In this document: one piece after another, positions 53,941 to 63,900 of the stretch
Numbering within the stretch: position 1 is the first letter of the stretch
How the letters are laid out: the number at the start of each line of letters is the position of its first letter
Source of the DNA: Kocuria tytonis
GTDB taxonomy: Bacteria > Actinomycetota > Actinomycetes > Actinomycetales > Micrococcaceae
Direction of reading: 5' to 3'
DNA length: 64,000 nucleotides
NCBI RefSeq assembly: GCF_003226895.2
Contig: NZ_PNJG02000003.1
Coordinates: 1-64,000 of the forward strand
The notes under the pieces: model-generated
What the model was told of the DNA's origin: nothing
The model's database searches: none
Seen by the model: only the letters and a program-made list of their open reading frames with translations
Program-made: the position numbers and the translations under genes

Positions 53941-54858
53941 ATGTCGATCTTTTTGAACAAGGACTCCAAGGTCATCGTTCAGGGCATCACCGGCGGCGAG
54001 GGCACCAAGCACACCGCACGCATGCTCGCGGCCGGCACCCAGGTGATGGGCGGCGTGAACGCCCGCAAGGCCGGGACCACGGTGAGCCACAAGGACCAGG
54101 ACGGCAACCCCGTGGAGCTGCCCGTGTTCGGCAGCGTGGCCGAGGCCATGAAGGAGACCGGCGCGAACGCGTCGATCGTCTTCGTGCCGCCGGCCTTCTG
54201 CAAGGACGCCGTGATCGAGGCCATCGACGCCGAGATCCCGCTGGTGGTCGTGATCACCGAGGGCATCCCCGTGCAGGACTCCGCCGAGTTCTGGGCCCAC
54301 TCCCGGGCCAGGACCGGCGCGGACGGCAAGCCGAAGACCCGGATCATCGGCCCCAACTGCCCGGGCATCATCTCCCCCGAGGAGTCGCTGCTGGGCATCA
54401 CCCCCGCGAACATCACCGGCAAGGGCAAGCTGGGTCTGGTCTCCAAGTCCGGCACCCTGACCTACCAGATGATGTACGAGCTGCGTGACCTGGGCTTCAC
54501 CACCGCCATCGGCATCGGCGGTGACCCGGTCATCGGGACCACCCACATCGACGCCCTCGAGGCGTTCGAGGCGGATCCTGAGACCGAGGCCATCGTGATG
54601 ATCGGCGAGATCGGCGGCGACGCCGAGGAGCGCGCCGCGGACTTCATCAAGGCCAACGTCACCAAGCCCGTGGTGGGCTACGTGGCCGGCTTCACCGCTC
54701 CCGAGGGCAAGACCATGGGCCACGCCGGTGCCATCGTCTCCGGCTCCTCCGGAACGGCCCAGGCGAAGAAGGAGGCCCTCGAGGCCGCCGGGGTGAAGGT
54801 CGGCAAGACCCCCTCGGAGACCGCGCAGCTGATGCGGGACATCTTCTCCGGCAAGTGA
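53941..54858 (+). CDS. sucD: Succinyl-CoA synthetase subunit alpha
   Basis: A 305-residue CoA-binding subunit that forms the phosphohistidine intermediate. CoA-binding [12 protein letters not shown] near residue 15, [19 protein letters not shown] and the active-site histidine His261 in [10 protein letters not shown] are present. CAGGAAGAAG precedes the ATG. It ends the sucCD operon at a strong hairpin. Confidence 0.97.
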   Translation: MSIFLNKDSKVIVQGITGGEGTKHTARMLAAGTQVMGGVNARKAGTTVSHKDQDGNPVELPVFGSVAEAMKETGANASIVFVPPAFCKDAVIEAIDAEIPLVVVITEGIPVQDSAEFWAHSRARTGADGKPKTRIIGPNCPGIISPEESLLGITPANITGKGKLGLVSKSGTLTYQMMYELRDLGFTTAIGIGGDPVIGTTHIDALEAFEADPETEAIVMIGEIGGDAEERAADFIKANVTKPVVGYVAGFTAPEGKTMGHAGAIVSGSSGTAQAKKEALEAAGVKVGKTPSETAQLMRDIFSGK

Positions 54859-54890
54859 CCGGCTCCCGGTTCGCCGGGACCGCCGCCACG

Positions 54891-54930
54891 ACGACGCCGC
54901 TCGCCCACCTCGGTGGGGGAGCGGCGTCGT
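54891..54930. terminator. Terminator of sucCD, shared with purU
   Basis: A 12-bp stem (54891-54902 with 54919-54930) with an inner CCCAC/GTGGG stem, lying between convergent genes. Confidence 0.85.
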
Positions 54931-54956
54931 TCTCGTCGTGGGCCGGGTGACGGGCC

Positions 54957-55829
54957 TCAGGCCAGCACGATGGTGCGGTTGCCGGAGATCACCACGCGTC
55001 CCTCGGCATGCCACTTCACGGCGCGGGACAGTGCCTGGGTCTCCGCGTCGGAACCCGCGGCCACGAGGTCCGCGGGGGTGTGCGCGTGGTCCACGGGGAT
55101 CACGCGCTGCGCGATGATGGGCCCCTCGTCCAGGTCCGGGGTCACGTAGTGGGCGGTGGCGCCCACCATCTTGACGCCGCGTTCGTAGGCCTGGTGGTAA
55201 GGCTTGGCGCCCTTGAAGGAGGGCAGGAACGAGTGGTGGATGTTGATGCACCGCCCGGCCAGCTCCCGGGTGAGCTCGTCCGAGAGGATCTGCATGTAGC
55301 GGGCGAGGACCACGAGCTCGGTGTCGTACGCGGCGACGAGCTCGAGCAGCTCGGCCTCCGCCTGCGGCTTGGTCTCCCGGGTCACGGGGACGTGGTGGAA
55401 CGGCACGCCGTGGAAGTCCACGAGCGGCTGCAGGTCCGTGTGGTTGGACACCACGGCCACGATCTCCACGGGCAGGGAACCCACGTGGGCGCGGTGCAGC
55501 AGGTCCGCGAGGCAGTGGGAGATCTTGGAGACCATGACGAGCACGCGGGTCTTCTTCCGGGCGTCCACCAGGCGGAAGCGCATGTCGTGCTCCTGCGCCA
55601 CGGGGCGGAAGCCCTCGACCAGTGACTGCGTGGTCACGGTGCCCGGTGCGCTGATGGTGTGGCAGCGGATATAGAACCGGTCGTCGTGCCGGTCCGAGAA
55701 GTGCTTGACGTCGAAGATGTCGCAGCCCTGGCTCGTCAGGTTGGAGGCCACGGCACTCACGAGCCCGTAGGCCTCGGGGCAGTGGGCGGTGAGGACGTGC
55801 TCGTCGGGCGTGGGCTGGTGGACCGACAT
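54957..55829 (-). CDS. purU: Formyltetrahydrofolate deformylase
   Basis: A 290-residue enzyme that hydrolyses 10-formyl-THF to formate and THF, balancing the one-carbon pool. The N-terminal ACT domain (about residues 8-85) contains HCPEAYGLVSAVAS, and the formyltransferase-type domain has VVSNHTDL, the catalytic INIHHSFLPSFKGA and DLDEGPIIAQ with the Asn-His-Asp set. AGGAG lies 9 bases before the ATG at 55829. A TAGCAT -10 candidate (55909-55904) gives a leader of about 70 bases. The structured element at 55930-56036 lies just upstream of that promoter. Confidence 0.93.
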   Translation of the reverse strand: MSVHQPTPDEHVLTAHCPEAYGLVSAVASNLTSQGCDIFDVKHFSDRHDDRFYIRCHTISAPGTVTTQSLVEGFRPVAQEHDMRFRLVDARKKTRVLVMVSKISHCLADLLHRAHVGSLPVEIVAVVSNHTDLQPLVDFHGVPFHHVPVTRETKPQAEAELLELVAAYDTELVVLARYMQILSDELTRELAGRCINIHHSFLPSFKGAKPYHQAYERGVKMVGATAHYVTPDLDEGPIIAQRVIPVDHAHTPADLVAAGSDAETQALSRAVKWHAEGRVVISGNRTIVLA

Positions 55830-56417
55830 GAGGGGGCGCTCCTGACGTGGCGGGACGGATCGACGGCCCGCGGAACGCGTGGGGTGCCCGTGAGCCGCAG
55901 TCGATGCTATCGCCTCACCCGGGTCAGGGGGCGTTATCGACCGGTGGCCGCGAGAGCGGACGGTAGGAGCCCGTCCGGCGCGGGGAGAGGTGCGCCTCTG
56001 TGAGAGAACCAGCGGCCACCGGCAGGCGATAACGCCTCAACGGGATCAAGCCGTGGGCTGAGCGGCTACCGACGCACAGCACCAGCCACAGTGCACCCCC
56101 CAGTGCAGGTGTGGCGGTTTCCCTGTGCGAAGTCTCCCGTTGCAGTGGTTCAAAGAACCACGTCATCAGAATATCGGAATTTCTCAGACGACTCCGAGCC
56201 CCCGGGAATTCCCGAATTCACCACCCGCCCTGCAGTGCGCCGTCCCACAGTGGAAAATTCAGGGACAGGAGCACGAAATATGCTTCTGACTAGGGGTGAT
56301 GCGGGTCATCCGGATGCCGTGCCGGATTTACTCCTGCGAATTATGCGGCAACTGCTCATAATTCCATGCGCTTGTGGGCACTAGAGGGGACAAAATGATT
56401 GCCGCGTGTTCGCGGGG
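55830..56417. other. 588-bp intergenic region with structured element and low-GC stretch
   Basis: No convincing gene. From 55930 to 56036 it holds a large interrupted inverted repeat (separate entry). From about 56140 to 56400 the base composition falls to roughly 50-55 % GC, far below the window norm. It includes a 7-bp hairpin (56145-56151 with 56155-56161) and the palindrome GGGAATTCCC. The only open frame (56091-56384, plus) has no ribosome binding site, codon bias or recognisable sequence. Confidence 0.6.
55930..56036. ncRNA. Candidate structured RNA or palindromic mobile repeat, three-way junction
   Basis: The outer arms pair over 21 bp: GGCGTTATCG (55930-55939) with CGATAACGCC (56027-56036), and CCGGTGGCCGC (55941-55951) with GCGGCCACCGG (56012-56022), with a 1- versus 4-base internal loop. 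Inside are two hairpins, CGGACGG/CCGTCCG (55957-55963 with 55971-55977) and AGAGG/CCTCT (55986-55990 with 55995-55999, loop TGCG). It matches no riboswitch or sRNA class I can recall. The strand is undetermined. Confidence 0.5.
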
Positions 56418-57572
56418 TCAGGCCACCCCCGTGTTGAACGCGAGCCCCAGCAGGTAGGTGGCGATCGCGGCACCGTACCCGATGGCCAGCTGGCGCAGCC
56501 CCCGCTTCAACGGTGAGGCGCCGGAGAGCAGGCCCACGAAACCGCCCGTGATCAGCAGCGCCACGCCCACCAGTGCCATGGCCACGAGCAGGGCCGCCCC
56601 ACCCCCGAGACCGAAGAGGTAGGGGAGGATGGGGATGATCGCGCCCGACGCGAAGAAGCAGAAGCTCGACGCCGCGGCTCCCAGGTCCGTGCCCAGTGCC
56701 TGGTTGTCGTCGGGTGCGGGCTGCTCGTCCTCGCCGTCGACCACCCGGCGGGCCTTCTCGTCCTGGTAGGACAGCGAGGGGTCGCAGTCGCAGTCGAAGT
56801 GGCCCAGCCGCTCGGCGGCCCGGTGCTCGGCGGCCTCCTCGCTCATCCCGCGGGCCCGGTAGATCAGGGTGAGCTCGTTGGCGTCGAGGTCCAGGGAGGG
56901 TGCCACCCGCAGCGTCACCTGCGTGGGCTGCGAGGCGTCCAGCAGCTCCCGCTGCGAACGCACGGAGACGAACTCGCCCGCGCCCATGGACAGCGCGCCC
57001 GCGAGCAGCCCGGCGATGCCCGAGAACAGCACCATGGAACTGGCCGTGCCGGTGGCCCCCACGCCCATCACGAGTGCGAGGTTGGACACCAGGCCGTCGT
57101 TCGCGCCGAACACGGCGGCCCGGAAGTTGCCCGAGAGCCGGGTGCGGCCGTCCGTGGCCAGGGCGCGGATGATTTCCTCGTGCACGGCCTCGTCCGCGGC
57201 CATCGCCGCGGTGGCGTCCGGGTCCTCGCGGTACGGGGAGCGGGACTCGGCGCGCTGCAGCAGGGCCAGGACGAACACCGAGCTCACGTGCCTGGCCAGG
57301 AACATCAGGATGCGGGCCTCGATGCCGGGACTCACGGCACGGTGGGCGTGGGGGCCCAGGAGCCTGCGCCAGTGCTCGGCGTGGCGGCCCTCGCCCTCCG
57401 CGACCCGGTGCAGGATCTCGGCGTGGCGCCCCGTGCTGTGGCGCGCGAGGTGCTCGTAGGTCTTGGCCTCCGCGAGCTCGTCCGCGAGGTAGTGGCGCCA
57501 GCGGCGGATCTGGGCGGACGTCGGTTCGGGGGCTCCGGGCATGACGGATGACGGGGTGCTGGACTCGGGCAT
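56418..57572 (-). CDS. Ferritin-like/VIT1-CCC1 fusion metal transporter
   Basis: A 384-residue membrane protein. Residues about 20-150 form a rubrerythrin/ferritin-like helical domain with candidate iron ligands (ADELAEAKTYEHLARH, EGEGRHAEHW, DEAVHEEII). Residues about 160-384 are a VIT1/CCC1 transporter: NFRAAVFGANDGLVSNLALVMG, the cytosolic EFVSVRSQREL segment, and helices FFASGAIIPILPYLFG and LLITGGFVGLL. Expected to export or sequester Fe2+/Mn2+. A CDCDP motif in the loop is unusual. The ATG at 57572 lies only 1 base after GGAGG, so the true start may differ. Confidence 0.85.
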   Translation of the reverse strand: MPESSTPSSVMPGAPEPTSAQIRRWRHYLADELAEAKTYEHLARHSTGRHAEILHRVAEGEGRHAEHWRRLLGPHAHRAVSPGIEARILMFLARHVSSVFVLALLQRAESRSPYREDPDATAAMAADEAVHEEIIRALATDGRTRLSGNFRAAVFGANDGLVSNLALVMGVGATGTASSMVLFSGIAGLLAGALSMGAGEFVSVRSQRELLDASQPTQVTLRVAPSLDLDANELTLIYRARGMSEEAAEHRAAERLGHFDCDCDPSLSYQDEKARRVVDGEDEQPAPDDNQALGTDLGAAASSFCFFASGAIIPILPYLFGLGGGAALLVAMALVGVALLITGGFVGLLSGASPLKRGLRQLAIGYGAAIATYLLGLAFNTGVA

Positions 57573-57754
57573 GCCTCCGGATCTTACGCACGGGACGCGG
57601 ACGGTGATTTCGGGACCCCGAAGCTTGCCCACCGTCCGCACGGTCGGCCATGGGTGCCAGCGCGCCCCGGGGACCGGGTCGCGGCTGCCCGGGGCGGCCG
57701 CGGTGCGGGCGACGGGCGGGGCCCCCCCGGGAGGGGGCCCGGGCGGCGTCGTGC

Positions 57755-60745
57755 TCAGAGCCCCACGAGCGAGCGGATGTCCTCGGCGTCGAGAGAGGTG
57801 GAGAAGACGTGGTCGTCGTCGAGCACCGCCGAGAAGAGGTCCGCCTTGCGGGTCTTCAGCTCCATGACCTTCTCCTCGATCGTGTCCTGCGCCACCATGC
57901 GGTACACCATGACCTTCTTGGTCTGCCCGATCCGGTGGGTGCGGTCCACGGCCTGGTTCTCCGCGGCGGGGTTCCACCACGGGTCCAGCAGGTAGCAGTA
58001 GTCGGCCTCGGTGAGGTTGATGCCGAAGCCGCCGGCCTTGAGACTCACGAGGAACACGGGTGCCCGGCCGCTGCGGAACCGATCGAGGGCCCCGGCGCGG
58101 TCCCGGGTGCTGCCGTCCAGGTAGCTGTAGGCGATCCCCGCCTCGTCCAGCCGACGTGCCATGATCTTGAGGAAGCTCGTGAACTGGCTGAACACCAGCG
58201 GGCGGTGACCCTCCTGGATCAGCTGGGGGAGCTGCTCGAACAGGACGTCCAGCTTGGAGGAGGCGGCCGTGGCGTCCGGGTCCACGAGCGAGGGGTCCAG
58301 CGCCAGCATGCGCAGGGTGGTGAGGGACTGGAAGATCGTGAAGCGGTTCTTGTCGAAGTCGCGCAGCAGCCCCAGGATCTTGGCGCGCTCGCGCTGCAGC
58401 CGCCGGTCGTAGGCGCTGCGGTGCTCGGCGTTGAGACCCACGGGCAGCACGTGCTCCAGCTTGGGCGGCAGCTGCAGGTCCACGTCCGACTTGCTGCGCC
58501 GGAGCATGAACGGCCTCATCCGGGCGCGCAGCCGTGCCAGGGCGTCCGAGTCCATGGCGCGCTCGATGGGGCGCTGGTAGTGCTCGGTGAAGCGCTTCCT
58601 GGACGGGAACAGGCCCGGCGCGGTCAGGGACAGCAGGGACCACAGCTCGGAGAGGCTGTTCTCCATGGGGGTGCCGGTGATGGCCAGACACGTGCGGGCA
58701 TGCAGGTTCTTCACGGCGCGGTAGGCCTTGGTGCGGGGGTTCTTCACGAACTGCGCCTCGTCCATGACCACCCCGGCCCACTCCACGGACTGGTAGGCCT
58801 CCGCGTCCAGGCGCAGCAGGGCGTAGGAGGTCAGCACCACGTGGGAGGCCCTGGCCGCGCCGACCACGGAGTCCTTGGTGGTGGTGAGTACGGTGACGTC
58901 CAGCGACGGCGCGAAGCGGCGCAGCTCCGCGGACCAGTTGGCCACCACGGAGGTGGGTGCGATCACCAGGTAGGGCGGCAGCTCCGGGTCCAGTGAGGTG
59001 GCGCGCAGCATGGCGGCAATGGTCTGCACCGTCTTGCCCAGACCCATGTCGTCGGCGATCACCCCGCCGAGACCGTGCTCCCACAGGAAGCTCAGCCACC
59101 GGAAGCCCTCGTACTGGTAGGGCCGCAGGGAGGCCTGCAGGGTGTCCGGGACGGGCGGGGAGGGGACCTCGTCCAGGTGGGCGAGGGCCCGCACGCCGGC
59201 GCGCCACGCCTCGGCCTGCCGCGTGTCCGTGGCGAGCTCCTCGAACTGCTCCCACAGGCTCGTCTGGTAGCGGTTCAGGGCCAGGGGCGCGTTCTTGTCC
59301 TCCTGCAGGGTCCGGGCCTCGGCGATCAGGGCGCGCAGCCGGACGAACTCCGGACGGTCCAGGGGGAAGTAGGAGCCGTCCCGCAGCAGCATCACGTCCT
59401 GGCCGCGGTCCAGCGCCTGGAAGATCTCCGCGAAGGGCAGGTAGTGCTCGCCCACCTTGACGGTGACCCCGAGCCCGAACCAGTCGTGGTGCTCCGTGGG
59501 GGCGGTGGAGACGGTGATCTCGGTGGGTTCCGAGACCTCCCGGTAGGCGGGGGCACCTCCCGTCTCCTCGATGCGCAGGTCCGGGATCCGGCGCAGCTGC
59601 GGCAGCCACTCCCGCAGGAACGTGAGGGCGTCCTCGGCCGCGTAGGAGCTGCGCCGGAAGTCCAGCTCGGGGATCCTGCGGTGCACCGCCTGCACCATGG
59701 AGGACTCCCACCGGGACTCCCGCGCCACGGCCTCGTCCCCCAGCGGGTCCACCGGGCGGAAGGGCAGCCGCACCCGTTCGCGGCCCTTCTGGTACTCCCA
59801 CTCCCACTCCACGCGCTCGGTGAGGTCGTCGTGGTGGACCGTGAGCACGAACTCCGGGTCCGCCACCTGCGGCAGCACCAGTGAGTCCTCGTCCGCGGTG
59901 ACGTTCATGCTCTGGTGCAGGCGGGGGAAGTAGGTCTCGAAGAACTCCTCCACGCCGTCCCGCGGGACCGTGAGGGACTCCGCGCGGTCCAGGAATGAAC
60001 GCTGCTGCTGGTTGAGCCGGGTGCCGAGCACCACCAGGTGCAGGGGGAACTGGTTGAGGTCCTCCGCGGCGTCCAGGGCGGAGGGGGAGGCCTCGGGGTA
60101 GAACAGGCCGTGGCCGGGCTGGCCGATGATCCGCGTCCAGCGCAGCGGGATCTCGTGGTCCCCCACGATCAGCTGGGGGTGCAGCCCGAGCTCCCCGTGC
60201 TCCCCGGCCGCCACGCGGACCTCGAAACGGCCGTCCCGCTCCAGCACCACGGGGGCCGCGCTGCCCCTGGAGACCACGGGGATGCCGAGTGCCCCGGCGC
60301 GGGCCAGGACCGGCCACAGCAGCGGCGAGGTGTAGCGCTCCATGTGCAGCTGGTGCCGGTCCGCCGCGTAGCTGCCGCGGTGGGACTCGGACAGCGCCCG
60401 CAACTCCTCGAACCAGTCCAGCTGCTCCGCGTCCAGGCGCCCGGAGCGGGCGTGGGAGCCCAGGTTGCCCCAGTCGATCCCCGTGTGCACCCAGCCGCGA
60501 CGCCCCCGCAGGACGGGCCGCGCCGTGAGGGTCAGGGCGATCTCCTCCGGTGATTTCCGCCACGCCCGCGGTGCCCGGTTCTGGACGCGGGCCAGGTCCA
60601 GCTCCAGGGCCACGGAGGGTCCGGAGTCCGGGTCCACGACGGTCCTGTCGCGTCCCGCGCCGGGCACGATCCGGGAGAGTTCACTGCGCCAGTCCGGGCC
60701 CGCACCCGGCACACGGGTGTCCGAGAACTGTCCAGCGCCATCCAT
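57755..60745 (-). CDS. SNF2-family DEAD/DEAH-type helicase
   Basis: A 996-residue SWI2/SNF2 ATPase. The last 480 residues form the motor: ADDMGLGKTVQT (motif I), VVMDEAQFVKNP (DEAQ-type motif II), ITGTPMENSL (III), LVFSQFTSFLKIMARRL (IV), SLKAGGFGINLT (V) and DRTHRIGQTKKVMVYR (VI). The N-terminal half (about 1-510) is a non-motor region of unknown role with no zinc-binding SWIM cysteines seen. Such proteins translocate on double-stranded DNA and remodel protein-DNA complexes. Start ATG at 60745. It is divergent from the giant unknown gene. Confidence 0.9.
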   Translation of the reverse strand: MDGAGQFSDTRVPGAGPDWRSELSRIVPGAGRDRTVVDPDSGPSVALELDLARVQNRAPRAWRKSPEEIALTLTARPVLRGRRGWVHTGIDWGNLGSHARSGRLDAEQLDWFEELRALSESHRGSYAADRHQLHMERYTSPLLWPVLARAGALGIPVVSRGSAAPVVLERDGRFEVRVAAGEHGELGLHPQLIVGDHEIPLRWTRIIGQPGHGLFYPEASPSALDAAEDLNQFPLHLVVLGTRLNQQQRSFLDRAESLTVPRDGVEEFFETYFPRLHQSMNVTADEDSLVLPQVADPEFVLTVHHDDLTERVEWEWEYQKGRERVRLPFRPVDPLGDEAVARESRWESSMVQAVHRRIPELDFRRSSYAAEDALTFLREWLPQLRRIPDLRIEETGGAPAYREVSEPTEITVSTAPTEHHDWFGLGVTVKVGEHYLPFAEIFQALDRGQDVMLLRDGSYFPLDRPEFVRLRALIAEARTLQEDKNAPLALNRYQTSLWEQFEELATDTRQAEAWRAGVRALAHLDEVPSPPVPDTLQASLRPYQYEGFRWLSFLWEHGLGGVIADDMGLGKTVQTIAAMLRATSLDPELPPYLVIAPTSVVANWSAELRRFAPSLDVTVLTTTKDSVVGAARASHVVLTSYALLRLDAEAYQSVEWAGVVMDEAQFVKNPRTKAYRAVKNLHARTCLAITGTPMENSLSELWSLLSLTAPGLFPSRKRFTEHYQRPIERAMDSDALARLRARMRPFMLRRSKSDVDLQLPPKLEHVLPVGLNAEHRSAYDRRLQRERAKILGLLRDFDKNRFTIFQSLTTLRMLALDPSLVDPDATAASSKLDVLFEQLPQLIQEGHRPLVFSQFTSFLKIMARRLDEAGIAYSYLDGSTRDRAGALDRFRSGRAPVFLVSLKAGGFGINLTEADYCYLLDPWWNPAAENQAVDRTHRIGQTKKVMVYRMVAQDTIEEKVMELKTRKADLFSAVLDDDHVFSTSLDAEDIRSLVGL

Positions 60746-60866
60746 GCGCTCTACCGTACCGCCCGGCGCGGACATGGGCAGGTGCCCTCCGGCGCGCACG
60801 CACGGCGGCGGCATCGTGGGCCGCGGGACCCGCCGGTGGCCCGTGGGAAGGCCCGGCCCGGGTCCT

Positions 60867-60872
60867 TATACT
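60867..60872 (+). promoter_or_regulatory. -10 hexamer TATACT for the giant unknown gene
   Basis: TATACT at 60867-60872 differs from TATAAT at one base and lies 52 bases before the GTG at 60924. No clear -35. Confidence 0.55.
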
Positions 60873-60923
60873 CGACAGGGACTGTGACGACTGAGAGCGC
60901 CCCACGGCGCAGACGGAGGATTT

Positions 60924-63900
60924 GTGGCTGACGCTGCCGGTTTCCACACGGGAGACCACGCGATTGCATCCGGGCCGCAGGAAGTCGACTACCTGCGCTG
61001 GAACGACGCCGTGGCGCGGGCGTTCTTCGGCCCCCGCGTGGCGGGGGAGCTGGTCCACCTGGACCTGGACGAGAAGATGCTCGAGCAGATCGGCTCCGAG
61101 TTCGGGCTGGACGCCCCGGCCACGCTGCGGGCGCTCGCGGACTCCGTGACCCCGCTGCTCGTCACGGACGGCTCCCGCCGCTCGATGTTCGACGCCTTCA
61201 ACAAGCTCACCGAGGTCTGGTACCGGATGTCCCGGCGCCAGCTCGAGGACCTCACGAGGATCGGCCCGCCGCCCGTCGTGGCGCTGCTGGCACTGTTGTC
61301 CCTGGCCGGGCGGCACATGTCCGCGCTCGCCGCGCGCACGGGCAAGAAGTCCGTCTCCGCGTTCTACCTGCCGCTGACGGTGCTGCTGCAGGCGGGCCAG
61401 GAGAACGCCAAGGCCCTGGAGGCCTCGGTGCGCAAGGACACGGAGACCTACTGGGACGCCCTGCGCTACTGGCTCGAGGCGTTCGACGGTCAGTTCGGGC
61501 TGCCCTCCGCGTACGCCGTCAACCACCGGCCGGTGGGTCTCGCGCTGTCCCAGACCGTCTTCGGCCCGTCCGAGCTGCGCCAGCTGCACCAGATGTTCGA
61601 GGACCTGGAACTGACCACCGCGCAGGGCATGAGCGCGCAGGAGCTCGGGATCTACATCGACTTCTGGCTGGACATCGCGGACACGGACGTCTCCAAGTCC
61701 ATGCGCAACATCTGGTCCAACCCGCTGACACGGGATCCCGCGCTGCAGGTCGCGCTCGCCCAGCTGGACGCCTGGGAGTCCACCCCGGACGACGACGCCG
61801 CGGCACCCACCCGGGGCTCGCGCCACCTCGGCTCCCGCAGTCCCGGGCTCTCGCTCACGGACGGCACCGACTACGTGGGCAACCCCGTGTACGAGCTGGG
61901 GTTCGTGGTGCCCAAGCGGCTCGTCCCGGGCCGTGAGGTGGACCTGACCACCACGGCCGGACCGCGCACCATGTTCCTGAACTACATCGGGGACGCCTTC
62001 CTGGGGATCTCCGCCTACAGCGCGCGGATGACCAGCGACACCCTGCTCTCCGGGCAGCTCACCGTCACGGCGGGGGAGCTCACGCTCACGCGCAACCCCC
62101 GCCCCGTGGTGGTGTTCGCGAAGGACGCGTACTCGGACACGTTCCTCTCCGTGGACCACGTGCCCACGGCCTGGCCGTGCCGCATCATGGTCCGCGACCA
62201 GCCGGAGTGGGTGGACCAGGTGCGCGCCGTCCTGGACGACTCCGCCTCGCCGGACTACCGCGTGGTGGGCGCCGGTGAGAACGGCGTTGCCGAGGGCTGG
62301 GTGCTCTTCGACGACGTCCAGGTGCTGCGCGCCGGGGACCCCGCACTGACCGTGAACGACAACTTCTCCGCGCTCGTGCCCCGGCTCGTGCCCGCCATGA
62401 CGCTGTCCGGCGGGCTGCGGATCCCCGGGGACGTGGAGCGCTTCTCCGCGCTGCGCCCGCCGCAGCTCACCGTGACCTCCGACAGCGACGACCCGCTCTC
62501 CGTGGAGTGCGAGTGGCGCAACCCCCACTCGTTCAAGCTCATGAGCACCAAGCTGACCGCCCCGCGCGTGCCCCCGTTCCAGGTGAGCCTGGGCACCACG
62601 GAGCTGGCCCACGGGGACGGCCACCTCAAGCCGAACGACTACACCCTGGTGCTGCGCTCCGGGCGCACGGTCAAGCAGCGCCTGGAGTTCCGGGTGCGGG
62701 ACAGCTCGTACTACATCACCCAGCGCTCGCTGGGCTACGAGGGCGAGATGGTGCACATGGCCGAGGAGACCCTGTGGCCCGTCACCGCGGTCACCCGGGA
62801 CGAGATCCCCGAGCAGTACGTGCAGGGCTCGTTCGACAACATGTCCGGCCACGAGTTCGACGCGGCCGACGTGGCGGTCCCCGACGTCGCCGGCTGGGAG
62901 TCCGCCGAGGGGCAGATGTTCCCGGAACGCAGCAACGAGCTCCCGGAGGCCCCGGACGTCTCCTGCATGGTGACCGGCAGGCACAAGGTGGTCCTGCCGC
63001 CCATGGACCCCAAGGCCCGGGCGCCGTGGGTGTTCGGGCGCTGCAAGTTCTGCGGTCTCACCAAGCGCTACCCCGGCAGGCTCACCAAGCTCTCCGCGGT
63101 GGGACAGACCGGCTCCGTGGAGGCGCTGCAGTTCATCGGGCCGGACGAGGGCGAGTACCCGCGGTCCTGGGCGCCGTTCAAGGACATGCTCACGTTCCTG
63201 GGCGGGGGCAAGCGTTCGAGCCTGTCGGTCGTGGCACGCCAGCTGGAGGACTCCGAGCGCTTCGAGGAGTGGTTCGTGGGCCACCTGCAGGCCCTCGGCT
63301 TCCTGGAGACCATCCGGGACGAGAACTGGACGGTGCGCCGCTGGCAGGTGTGCTCGCCCGCCCTCACCCAGCTCGTGGACGGCTCGGTGCTGCTCACGGG
63401 CGGCTGGAAGTCCGAGCAGGAGGACGCCGTCACCCGCGCCGCCGCCGCGCAGGGCGGTGAGGCCGTGGTGCTCTCGCCCGAGGACCACGCCACCACCATG
63501 CTGCAGGACGTGGACCTCGAGGCCCTGAGCCGGTCCCTGCCCGAGGGCATGTGCGACGTGGTGTACGACGCCGGGCCCGTGATGTTGGACACCCTGCCCC
63601 CGCTGTCCTCCGTGGTGGCAGGACTGCCGCTGCGGGAGATGCAGTACAACGGCGTGGCGGAGAAGTTCGTTCCCGCGGACGCCACGTGGGAGGCCACGGA
63701 GGACCGCAACCAGCCGGGGCTGTACCGGATCAACCACCACCACAAGACGCGCTACGCGTACCGCACGGCCGAGGACGTGGGCTCCGGCCACGCCCGTCCG
63801 GTGTCCTCCGGTCTGGGCAAACACCTGGCCGCACGGGACTCGGGCACGGCTCTGGTGAGCCACGACCCCGAGCTGCGCCTGCTCTCCGTGCCCATCGGCG

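Noticed and set aside
55830..55929. Glycine or THF riboswitch in the purU leader
   Set aside because: The diagnostic conserved blocks of these aptamers were not found on the minus strand.
55930..56036. Simple Rho-independent terminator
   Set aside because: The outer arms are 60 bases apart and enclose two separate hairpins; no T-tract follows on either strand, and a terminator would not need a three-way junction.
56091..56384. 97-codon plus-strand frame in the low-GC gap
   Set aside because: No ribosome binding site, no high-GC third-position bias, no recognisable domain.
60681..63863. Minus-strand open frame of 1060 codons opposite the giant protein
   Set aside because: The plus-strand frame has a ribosome binding site, a promoter and balanced composition including buried hydrophobics and CxxC; the minus frame is His/Arg/Gly/Val-rich shadow.
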